Shown: piece after piece, positions 9,706 to 17,116 of the stretch
Layout of the letters: each line of letters begins with the position of its first letter
Position numbering within the stretch: position 1 is the stretch's first letter
Source: Bacteroidales bacterium
GTDB taxonomy: Bacteria; Bacteroidota; Bacteroidia; Bacteroidales; F082
Direction: 5' to 3'
Length of the DNA: 64,000 bases
NCBI GenBank assembly: GCA_017549805.1
Contig: JAFYNJ010000029.1
Span: 1 to 64,000, forward strand
The notes under the pieces: model-generated
Databases searched by the model: none
Told to the model about the DNA's origin: nothing
The model's input: the letters and a program-made list of their open reading frames with translations, nothing else
Program-made: the position numbers and the translations under genes

Positions 9706-10530
9706 ATGAAAAAACGCATGGGCATCGCCATCATCGCGACCTTGCTCCTGGCCCTGCCGCTTACGGCAGGCGCCCAATGGCTCGTTGGTGTAAGAGGTGA
9801 GGCATCGGTCTCCTCCTACGATTACTCCGCCCTGTCGGACGAGACCCACCGCTATCCCGTCACCCTGAACTACGGCATCGGGATGGAATGGCACCCTATA
9901 GGACATCTGGCATTGGGCATTGACGCTGTCCATTCCACACGGCGGACCTCTCTGCGGTTCTCCACCCCCTACCTCGTCAGTTTCAGCCAGACAGCCGTCA
10001 CTGACATCTCCTTCGCGTTGACCGAGAAGTGCGTGGAACTCAGCCTCCCCGTTGCCTTGTACCTTCTCTCCTCCCAATCCATGAGCACCTTGAATACCGG
10101 TCCATTTCTCTTTGTTGCTCCCTGTGTGTGCCTGATGTACGGAGGGACGTTGCAGTGGACTCGCACCCATCTGGCCGATGGCACGGTGCTGGCCTCATAC
10201 GAGCTGCCCCTGTCAACCGCCTCCTCCTCTGGCTACGACTACGGGATCAGGTCGGGAATCGGCACAGCCTTCACACTGAAATTGGGCTCCCGCTCGCTCA
10301 TGGTCAAGGCAGTCATGGAGGCCTTTTTCGGCTTGAACGACACTTTCTCCTACTTGGAGAAGGCCAACCTCCTTCCTGCCGATCACTATTACGGGCTTGG
10401 CGACATAGCTCACGAACAGCTGGGGGAACGCCACATCAGGCAAGTGACGCTCTCTCTATCGCTATCATTGCCCCTTCGTGACCAATTCAAAGATGCATGT
10501 TATGGTTTTGACAGAAATAGATTTAGATAG
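9706..10530 (+). CDS. outer-membrane beta-barrel protein (porin-like)
   Basis: The protein of about 274 residues has a signal peptide (MKKRMGIAIIATLLLALPLT, then AGAQ) and alternating aromatic/Gly strands typical of the small OmpW/OprF-like barrels of Bacteroidetes. I chose ATG 9706. An ATG at 9685 overlaps the previous stop (ATGA) and would add seven polar residues, so either could be used. The C-terminus does not end in the usual aromatic residue but in a polar tail (GFDRNRFR), which suggests that the 3' end was altered, in line with the repeat junction just downstream. It probably partners the upstream lipoprotein and PKD protein at the surface. Confidence 0.7.
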   Translation: MKKRMGIAIIATLLLALPLTAGAQWLVGVRGEASVSSYDYSALSDETHRYPVTLNYGIGMEWHPIGHLALGIDAVHSTRRTSLRFSTPYLVSFSQTAVTDISFALTEKCVELSLPVALYLLSSQSMSTLNTGPFLFVAPCVCLMYGGTLQWTRTHLADGTVLASYELPLSTASSSGYDYGIRSGIGTAFTLKLGSRSLMVKAVMEAFFGLNDTFSYLEKANLLPADHYYGLGDIAHEQLGERHIRQVTLSLSLSLPLRDQFKDACYGFDRNRFR

Positions 10531-10568
10531 TCATTCCAATAACCAGCCAAGTGGAGCTTAGTAAGGCC

Positions 10569-10593
10569 TATTCCGAAAAGGTGGTCAAACAAT
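10569..10593 (+). repeat. 25-bp direct repeat, copy 2 (remnant of the protease 3' end)
   Basis: This is an exact copy of 5929-5953. It still reads YSEKVVKQ followed by TAA although no gene runs into it, and it is followed by a terminator. It looks like the displaced original end of the protease gene. Confidence 0.85.
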
Positions 10594-10612
10594 AATCCAG
10601 CATTTTGAATTC

Positions 10613-10642
10613 AAAAATCCCGTCAGCGATGGCGGGATTTTT
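10613..10642. terminator. intrinsic terminator
   Basis: The stem AAAAATCCCG/CGGGATTTTT has a 10-nt loop, with T-rich sequence after it. It ends the first gene cluster. Confidence 0.8.
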
Positions 10643-10690
10643 ATTTATCAACAAACGGGGCTTATCGGGAAGGATTTGTTTTTTTATTGC

Positions 10691-10698
10691 TACTTTTG
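10691..10698 (+). promoter_or_regulatory. -7 box TACTTTTG
   Basis: The box lies 48 bp upstream of the ATG at 10747 and just after the terminator. No well-spaced -33 box is seen. Confidence 0.5.
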
Positions 10699-10746
10699 CA
10701 ATTAACTAACAATAATAGAGTTATTAAAAAGCAAAAATAAACCATT

Positions 10747-11391
10747 ATGAAAAACAAAATCACAACCGTAGTGCTGGTGCTCCTAGCCGCTTTCATCACC
10801 TTAGGAGGTACCACAAGCTGCAAAAGCAAGAAAAGACTCGCCAAGGAAGCCGCCGAGGCTGAATACAAAGCCCGTGTGGCCGAAGCCGTGAAAGACCTGA
10901 CCGCCATTCTCGACGACGAGACCGTTTGGACCCTCGAGGAAAAGGAAAACCGCGTCAAGACCATCAAGGACTGGAACCTCCAGAACGCCGAAGTCGATGA
11001 CCTGCTCTTCCAAGTGGAAAAGAAACTCGCCCGCGAACGCGCACAAGCCGCACAAAAAGCCGAAGAGGAACGCATTGCCGCCGAAAACGCCGCCAAGGCC
11101 AAAGAACCCAAGAACGTACTTGAAAAGAGCTTTGCCGACATTGCCTCAGCCGCCAGCACCGCACAAGCCAACCGTATCATCAATGAAACCCTCCCGCTGT
11201 TTGCCTCCAATAGCGTCCCCGTGCTCATCATCATCAGCCAAGCCGGAGGTTTCAACGACTATGACCGTCCCACCACCATCGAGGACTATCTCAACTACGT
11301 AAAGGACCAGAAAGTCAACCGCAACAGGGTGTCGGAACTGGTGTTCAACGAAGCCGGAAAAATCACTGAAGTCGTACTCATTAAAAAATAA
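10747..11391 (+). CDS. coiled-coil lipoprotein, 214 aa
   Basis: The signal has a lipobox TTSC (Cys25). Residues about 30-125 are rich in Lys, Glu and Ala and should form a coiled coil. The C-terminal part (about 130-214) resembles a small alpha/beta domain (NSVPVLIIIS, then VSELVFNEAGKITEVVLIKK). The family is not recognised. It is the first gene of a run of five same-strand genes with gaps of -4 to 30 bp, all with export signals. Confidence 0.75.
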   Translation: MKNKITTVVLVLLAAFITLGGTTSCKSKKRLAKEAAEAEYKARVAEAVKDLTAILDDETVWTLEEKENRVKTIKDWNLQNAEVDDLLFQVEKKLARERAQAAQKAEEERIAAENAAKAKEPKNVLEKSFADIASAASTAQANRIINETLPLFASNSVPVLIIISQAGGFNDYDRPTTIEDYLNYVKDQKVNRNRVSELVFNEAGKITEVVLIKK

Positions 11392-11399
11392 GCAGCAAC

Positions 11400-11975
11400 A
11401 TGAAGAAGATATTGGCAATCATGGCCTTTGCCCTGCTGGTGGCAGGCAGCGCCATGGCTCAAGATGAACTGAGTTTCGAACGCAAGCAGGCCATCGACAG
11501 TCTCGCCCTCGAGAAAGTCCGCGACCTGAGCAAATATATCAAGATTGTTGGCTCCAAAGAAACCGCCTGGAGTGAGGCCAACCGCGTCATCGACCGTGCC
11601 GAGGAGCTGTTCATGAACAATGCCGAGATCGGCGTGTCGTCCATCGCCTCGAATAAAATAAAGATGTACAAGGTGCGCCCCTATTTCGAGCACTTGATGC
11701 GCCTCAACTATGACCGTGTGGAGATTGAATGGTACAACATCGAATACGTGTCCGACCTGCAACGCCAACCCGACGGCACCTATGTGGGCGTCATCACCAT
11801 CTTCCAAACCTTCCGCGGCTACGACAAGGAAGGTCGCCTGACCTACAAAGACACCACCAAGAAAGACATCACCGTCTACGTCAAACGCAAGGAAACCCAA
11901 ATCGGAGGCAAGATGATCGGCTTCTGGGATGTGCTCTTAGGCGACATGAGGGTGAAAGAGACAGCGAATAAATGA
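11400..11975 (+). CDS. secreted protein of unknown function, 191 aa
   Basis: The protein has a signal peptide (MKKILAIMAFALLVAGSAMA). The mature region contains a helical start and a beta-rich end with YVGVITIFQTFRGYDKEGRLTYKD, which resembles an NTF2-like or lipocalin-like strand pattern. I cannot name the family. It starts 8 bp after the lipoprotein gene, and its stop overlaps the next start (ATGA). Confidence 0.7.
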   Translation: MKKILAIMAFALLVAGSAMAQDELSFERKQAIDSLALEKVRDLSKYIKIVGSKETAWSEANRVIDRAEELFMNNAEIGVSSIASNKIKMYKVRPYFEHLMRLNYDRVEIEWYNIEYVSDLQRQPDGTYVGVITIFQTFRGYDKEGRLTYKDTTKKDITVYVKRKETQIGGKMIGFWDVLLGDMRVKETANK

Positions 11976-12850
11976 GAAGCAAGAAAACAGAAGTAAGAAG
12001 CAAGAAGACAGAAGGCAGAAGGTTTTCTGTTCTTCTTGTTTTTGCCTTGTTGTTGTCATTCATAACGATGCCTTTGGCGGCACAAACCGTCGGAAACTTC
12101 CAGATGGACGAGGCCAACCTCTATGCCATGACCAAGCAGATGGGACAGTTCATCCGCAGGTTCAACTACGAGGAGGACCAATTCGGCAACAAGATCAACC
12201 CGAAAGACCCTTCCTACCGTAACAGGCAGAAACGGCAACAGTCGCTTTCCATCCTCTTTGACCAGGCTACTTACGGCAGCCAGCCCGACCTGCAGCGCTT
12301 CTTCATCGAAGATGTCACGGCCGACGACTCCACCTTCATGACTTTCCTCGGCGGCCGTTGGTACTCTGAGGTGTCGGCCACCTTCAAGTACAAGGGCAAG
12401 GACGTCAGCCTGATCATGATCCTCGGCGTGGAGAAAGAGGGGCTCGGCTCAAAATGGGTACTCAACAACATCTATTTCTCCGAGTTCAACAAGCTCTTCC
12501 CCACAGGGGAGATGACGGAACGCGAGAAGCACTTCCTCCATCCCATGAGCCATGAACTCGATTTCATGAACATCTACAAGATCTTCAAGGAGCCCGAAGT
12601 CATCGAGTATTACGCCTCCAAATCCTTCGAGCCCGACTATCTCACCCTGTTTTTCTATGAAATCAAGAAAGGCAACCTCATCTTTGAAAATGTGGACAGC
12701 GTGAAGTTCCACGTCTTCCAGATCAAGGACTGGTATTTCGAGGTGTCGTGGTTCAACCGCAACACCAGCAACGCCGGATGGCTTATTTCCAATCTGATTT
12801 ATATCCCTGAAAAGGAGAAAAAAGACCTGATCAAATTCTACGAACCATGA
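11972..12850 (+). CDS. secreted protein of unknown function, 292 aa
   Basis: The first 17 residues (MRSKKTEVRSKKTEGRR) are encoded by a purine-rich word repeat at 11975-12022. A normal hydrophobic signal peptide core follows, ending MPLAAQ. The repeat therefore seems to have replaced or extended the n-region of the signal peptide. The mature part is a mixed alpha/beta protein with no known motif; its sequence style (FFIEDVTADDSTFMTFLGGRWYSEV) resembles its operon neighbours. Start and stop both overlap neighbours by 4 bp, indicating translational coupling. Confidence 0.7.
   Translation: MRSKKTEVRSKKTEGRRFSVLLVFALLLSFITMPLAAQTVGNFQMDEANLYAMTKQMGQFIRRFNYEEDQFGNKINPKDPSYRNRQKRQQSLSILFDQATYGSQPDLQRFFIEDVTADDSTFMTFLGGRWYSEVSATFKYKGKDVSLIMILGVEKEGLGSKWVLNNIYFSEFNKLFPTGEMTEREKHFLHPMSHELDFMNIYKIFKEPEVIEYYASKSFEPDYLTLFFYEIKKGNLIFENVDSVKFHVFQIKDWYFEVSWFNRNTSNAGWLISNLIYIPEKEKKDLIKFYEP
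11975..12022 (+). repeat. word repeat, AGAAGCAAG/AGAAGTAAG/GAAGACAG family
   Basis: About six imprecise copies of a GAAG-plus-3 to 5-nt word run from the start codon region into the coding sequence. Related words occur at 15453-15483 and 58321-58397. Confidence 0.7.
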
Positions 12851-15453
12851 TAAATAAACGGAAAACGGAAAACGGAAAACGGATAGTTATATTCCTGTTT
12901 TTACTCTGTATTGCCGTAAGTGGCATGGCCCAAAAGAAAAAACAGAATACCGGCACCCTCAGCAAGGAAGAATTGGCCACTTACGAAACGGAGATCAAGA
13001 AGATGGTGAATTACCTGCAAGAGACGCTGAATTTCATCGGCGACCCCACCCAAACGGCGCAGGAAAAGGAAATCATCTTCTCGCAAAGCTATACCAAGAT
13101 TTTTTTGAACAACAAGGTCCAGATTGAAGATGACCTCGACACCAAGCGCAATGCCACGCTCTCCAAGGACGTCCAGGCCTATTTGAAGGACATCGACTTC
13201 TTCTTCCAGCATGCCACATTTACCTTCGACGTGCAAAGCATCGCCAACATGAGCAAGGACGACGGCACGCCGTTTTTCAAGGTGACCCTGAACCGGAAAC
13301 TGGTGGGCAAAACCGTCACCAACGACACCATCAACGAAGTCAAGATCCGCTATATAGAAATCAACCTTGACAAGAAGAACAACGACCTGAAGATCGCCAG
13401 CATCTACACCAGCAAGATCAACGAGCGGCAATCGCTCCAAAACTGGTGGAATGCCATGCCGAGCCCTTGGAAGAATTGCTTTGGCAAGGACATCAAGATC
13501 AACGACACCATCCCGCTGAAATCCGTGATGCAGGTCAACGACAAGGACTTCATCTATTCCTATCCCATCCTTTCGATGGTTGACGGCGACACCATCGCCA
13601 CCGACTGGAAGGAAACCGTGGTGAGCAAAGGGTTGGACGACCTCTACGCTCAGCTGAAGACCCTTAGCCTGTCGCAAGAGGTGAACGTGGCCAACACCAA
13701 GACCATCACCTCACTCGATCCACTTTCAGAACTTTCCGACCTGACCATCCTCAACATTACTGGAACCAACGTCAACGACCTTACGCCACTGCGCAACGCC
13801 AACAAGCTCAGGGTGCTCAAGGCCGGCAACACACGCATTAACGACCTCAGTCCCCTGAAATACGACCTCATGTTGCAAGAACTTGACGTGTCCAACACCG
13901 AAGTGAACAACCTCGACATCCTTGAAGTGTTGAACAACCTGGAGAAGCTCAATGTTTCCTACACCCAAGTCAACGACCTGAAAGACATTGTGCATTGCCC
14001 CAACATGACCTACCTCTTCGCGGAAGGCAGCAAGATCACCAACATCCAGCCCATCACCCAATTGGAAAACGTCATCTCGCTGAACATCAGCAACACCGCG
14101 GTCAGGGACCTAAACCCGGTAAGCCACTTGAAGTCGCTGCAAAGCCTGAAGATCTCCAAAACGCACATCAACAACCTGTTTGCGCTCCAAGAGATGGAAG
14201 ACCTCAAGGAACTGCATTGCAGCAACACCAACATCAGCGACCTCAGTCCGCTGAAAAACCACAAGCGACTCAGCAAGGTGTATTGCGACAACACGCGCAT
14301 CACCGTCAACCAAGCCAGTGCGTTTACCAAGGACAATCCTTCCACTTTGGTGATCTACGACACCAACGCCTTGGAAGAATGGTGGAACAACCTGCCCATC
14401 TATTGGAAAGCTGTCTTTTCAAAACAGATCGACATCGAGGGCGAACCGACCACCGAACAGTTGCACGAAGTCATCAACATGACCGAACTCGACCTCTCCG
14501 GCAACGAATACTTGCAAACCCTGATGCCTGTGAGCCGACTCACCAACCTAGTCCATCTCAACATCTCCAATACGGAAATCACGCACCTGGAACCCTTGGC
14601 GGGCATGACCAACCTCGAAAGCATCTATTTGGAGAACACCTTCGTCAGCAACCTGGCTCCGCTGGCCGATATGAACAGGTTGAAGATCCTCAACATCAAC
14701 AATACTCCTGTTGACAACCTGGAGCCGCTTGCCACCGACAACCATCTTGAAACCGTTTGGGCCGAAAACAGCGGCATCGGTTCTGCCCAAGTCAGAAAAC
14801 TGAAGTCCGCACTCACGGATGTCAATGTGATTTACCAAACCGAGACTTTGCTAAGTTGGTGGGATGAGCTTGACGATGTTTGGAGAACGCTCCTCAAGGA
14901 ACAAATAGGATGCAACACCTACGATCCGTCAGCCTTGGAGCTTCAACGGATCAAGGACTTGAAGGAGCTGACCGTCGAGCAGGAGAATGTCATCCAATCG
15001 CTGGAACCCATCAGGGATTTCTATTGGCTGGAAAAAGTCCAGGCTACCAACCAAGGTATCCGCGACATCAAACCCCTCCAAAACAAGCCTTATTTGAGCG
15101 AGTTGCTCGTGCAAAACAACCCGATTAGCGATTTGTCGCCACTGCAATCCGATACCTTGCTGTCAGTCCTCAACATCGAAAACACCCAGATCTCCGACCT
15201 TGACGCCTTGGAACAACTGGAACACCTGCGCATTCTCAATGCCAGCGGAACCAATATCAAGTCGCTGAAGCCCCTGGCCAAGATGATGCAGCTGGAAGAG
15301 CTGCTCATTAACAATACCGATGTCAAGAGCATTTCTCCGATTGAGAACCTTCCTTCGCTGAAACTGCTGAAGATCTATAACACGAGGGTGAAGAACAAGG
15401 CTGTCAACGCCTTGCAGCAGAAAAGGTTTGACTTGAATATCGTTTATTATTAA
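12847..15453 (+). CDS. secreted leucine-rich-repeat protein with three WW-led blocks
   Basis: The 868-residue protein has a signal peptide after a repeat-encoded n-region (MINKRKTENGKR). Residues about 230-500, 530-665 and 690-868 are 22-residue leucine-rich repeats of the SDS22/internalin type (LNISNTEI, DLSPLK). Each LRR block is preceded by a cap-like motif: NWWNAMPSPWKNCF near 198, EWWNNLPIYWKAVF near 510 and SWWDELDDVWRTLL near 669. Such proteins usually bind other proteins; no T9SS sorting domain or anchor is seen, so it may be periplasmic. The ATG overlaps the previous stop. Confidence 0.8.
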   Translation: MINKRKTENGKRIVIFLFLLCIAVSGMAQKKKQNTGTLSKEELATYETEIKKMVNYLQETLNFIGDPTQTAQEKEIIFSQSYTKIFLNNKVQIEDDLDTKRNATLSKDVQAYLKDIDFFFQHATFTFDVQSIANMSKDDGTPFFKVTLNRKLVGKTVTNDTINEVKIRYIEINLDKKNNDLKIASIYTSKINERQSLQNWWNAMPSPWKNCFGKDIKINDTIPLKSVMQVNDKDFIYSYPILSMVDGDTIATDWKETVVSKGLDDLYAQLKTLSLSQEVNVANTKTITSLDPLSELSDLTILNITGTNVNDLTPLRNANKLRVLKAGNTRINDLSPLKYDLMLQELDVSNTEVNNLDILEVLNNLEKLNVSYTQVNDLKDIVHCPNMTYLFAEGSKITNIQPITQLENVISLNISNTAVRDLNPVSHLKSLQSLKISKTHINNLFALQEMEDLKELHCSNTNISDLSPLKNHKRLSKVYCDNTRITVNQASAFTKDNPSTLVIYDTNALEEWWNNLPIYWKAVFSKQIDIEGEPTTEQLHEVINMTELDLSGNEYLQTLMPVSRLTNLVHLNISNTEITHLEPLAGMTNLESIYLENTFVSNLAPLADMNRLKILNINNTPVDNLEPLATDNHLETVWAENSGIGSAQVRKLKSALTDVNVIYQTETLLSWWDELDDVWRTLLKEQIGCNTYDPSALELQRIKDLKELTVEQENVIQSLEPIRDFYWLEKVQATNQGIRDIKPLQNKPYLSELLVQNNPISDLSPLQSDTLLSVLNIENTQISDLDALEQLEHLRILNASGTNIKSLKPLAKMMQLEELLINNTDVKSISPIENLPSLKLLKIYNTRVKNKAVNALQQKRFDLNIVYY
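12856..12883 (+). repeat. AAAACGG word repeat
   Basis: About four copies of the 7-nt word encode KRKTENGKR at the N-terminus of the LRR protein. The same word recurs at 15549-15583. Confidence 0.75.
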
Positions 15454-15483
15454 GAAGTCAGAAGATAGAAGACAGAAGTAAGA
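15453..15483 (+). repeat. GAAG-word repeat between genes
   Basis: The repeat begins on the last base of the LRR gene's TAA and fills the whole gap to the next ATG. Confidence 0.7.
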
Positions 15484-16485
15484 ATGAGAAGAGTATTTCC
15501 TTTGATATTAATATTATTGGTTTGCGCATGTGACCATAACAAGCCTGTGAAAACGGAAAACGGAGAACGGAAAACGGAAAACGTTCAAGTTCCGGTTTTT
15601 AATGCGGATTCAGCGTATGCCTTTGTGAAAGCACAGACCGACTTCGGGCCTCGTGTTCCTTCTTCGGAAGCACATGAGCTTTGTGCCGCATGGCTTGTTG
15701 AAAAACTCTCGGAATACGCTGATACCGTGCTGGTGCAGGAGTTCCGCACGAGGCTGTTCAACAACAAGGGCATCGACGGGAAGAACATCATCGCCAGCTT
15801 CAACCCCAAGGCTACCAAACGCATTGTGCTTTGTGCACATTGGGATTCCCGTCCCTTTGCCGACCATGATGCCGACGAAGCCAATTGGAACCATCCCATC
15901 GATGGGGCCAACGACGGGGCCAGTGGGGTAGGAGTCCTCATGGAGAATGCCCGTTGTTTCCACAACCAGCCGCTTCCTGAAAAGTTAGGGGTGGATATCA
16001 TTTTCTTTGATTTGGAAGACTATGGGCCGCGTCAGGACCAAGCAGAACAATACTACGACAACCGTCGCAACCATTGGGCGCTTGGATCGCAACATTGGGC
16101 CGCACAGCCCCATGTGCCGGGCTACAAGGCCAACTACGGCATCTTGTTGGACATGGTCGGTGGGAGCGAACCGAACTTCATGAAGGAATACTATTCACAG
16201 GGTTATGCCGCCTGGCTGAGCAACAAGGTGTGGCGGACGGCGCAAGACTTAGGATATCGCCAATATTTCGTGAATGAATTGGGAGAACCCATCAGCGACG
16301 ACCATTTGCCATTGAACGAAATAGCAGGCATTCCCACCATCGACATCATCGATTTGCGCCCCAACAGTTCCAACACTTCCTTTCCCGAGACCTGGCATAC
16401 CCTCAATGACAACATTGAAAACATCGAAAAAAGCACCTTGGGAATGGTCGGAAACATGCTAAACTACACCGTTTACCGCGAATAG
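15484..16485 (+). CDS. M28-family glutaminyl-peptide cyclotransferase-like lipoprotein
   Basis: The 333-residue protein has a lipoprotein signal (LLVCAC, Cys16). It matches bacterial glutaminyl cyclases of the M28 metallopeptidase fold: H119WD121, Asp144 in GANDGASG, Glu178 in FFDLEDYG and His274 in SDDHLPLN are the expected zinc and catalytic residues. Such enzymes convert N-terminal Gln to pyroglutamate, commonly on periplasmic proteins exposed by signal peptidase I cleavage after Ala-Gln. That fits the many AQ cleavage sites in this window. Residues about 21-34 (KPVKTENGERKTEN) are encoded by an AAAACGG repeat. An aminopeptidase activity cannot be excluded. Confidence 0.85.
   Translation: MRRVFPLILILLVCACDHNKPVKTENGERKTENVQVPVFNADSAYAFVKAQTDFGPRVPSSEAHELCAAWLVEKLSEYADTVLVQEFRTRLFNNKGIDGKNIIASFNPKATKRIVLCAHWDSRPFADHDADEANWNHPIDGANDGASGVGVLMENARCFHNQPLPEKLGVDIIFFDLEDYGPRQDQAEQYYDNRRNHWALGSQHWAAQPHVPGYKANYGILLDMVGGSEPNFMKEYYSQGYAAWLSNKVWRTAQDLGYRQYFVNELGEPISDDHLPLNEIAGIPTIDIIDLRPNSSNTSFPETWHTLNDNIENIEKSTLGMVGNMLNYTVYRE
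15549..15583 (+). repeat. AAAACGG word repeat inside a CDS
   Basis: About five imperfect copies of the 7-nt word (one GAGAACGG variant) lie in frame just after the lipobox of the M28 protein. Confidence 0.75.
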
Positions 16486-16497
16486 TTAATAACTTTT

Positions 16498-16529
16498 TTT
16501 GAATTCATTGAATTAATTGCATATTTTTG
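16498..16529 (+). promoter_or_regulatory. strong Bacteroidetes-type promoter
   Basis: TTTG at 16498-16501 and TATTTTTG at 16522-16529 are 20 bp apart. The leader to the ATG at 16591 is about 55 nt. Confidence 0.8.
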
Positions 16530-16590
16530 CCCTATTGAAAACGAAACTAGACATTTAAACAACCTATTATTAATTAAAATCCAAATCACA

Positions 16591-17043
16591 ATGAAAAAGT
16601 TATTACTCGTTTTGATTGCCGTTATCGGTATTTCATTTGCAGCTAATGCACAGAATGCTCTTGGTGTCCGCCTCGGTGGTGGCCAGGGTTACAACGCTGA
16701 ACTTTCTTTCCAAAAAGGACTGGGTGCTAGTCGTTTGGAGTTTGACCTCGGTTGGCATAATGATAATGCTTTCTCATTTGCAGCCATTTATCAATTCCAT
16801 CAGGATATCGCAGCCATTCCGAACTTGGGATGGTTTGTTGGTGCTGGCGGAAAAGTTGATTACTGGAGTGGCATTGCAGACAACAATATTGGACTCGGTA
16901 TAGTTGGTCAAGCTGGTCTCGACTACTATTTCCAAGCTATTCCGCTGCAGTTGTCATTGGACATCCGTCCTTGCTTCTACCTCATTCCTGCAACAAATTT
17001 CCACTGGGGTGATATCGCCCTCGGCATTCGTTACGTCTTCTAA
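16591..17043 (+). CDS. small outer-membrane beta-barrel protein, 150 aa
   Basis: The protein has a signal peptide (MKKLLLVLIAVIGISFAANA). The mature 130 residues are alternating strands with many Gly and aromatic residues and end in the typical barrel C-terminus IRYVF. It is shorter than most eight-strand barrels but has that style. It forms a single-gene unit with its own promoter and terminator. The high match to the promoter consensus and a longer leader suggest strong expression. Confidence 0.75.
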   Translation: MKKLLLVLIAVIGISFAANAQNALGVRLGGGQGYNAELSFQKGLGASRLEFDLGWHNDNAFSFAAIYQFHQDIAAIPNLGWFVGAGGKVDYWSGIADNNIGLGIVGQAGLDYYFQAIPLQLSLDIRPCFYLIPATNFHWGDIALGIRYVF

Positions 17044-17066
17044 TCGAAGCGTATAACAGTAAAAGA

Positions 17067-17093
17067 AAAGCCCGCCGATTGGCGGGCTTTTTT
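17067..17093. terminator. bidirectional terminator
   Basis: The stem AAAGCCCGCC/GGCGGGCTTT has a GATT loop, with T-rich sequence on one side and an A-rich stretch on the other. It serves the convergent genes on both sides. Confidence 0.85.
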
Positions 17094-17116
17094 GTTTTGA
17101 TAGGATTTCTCGTCAT

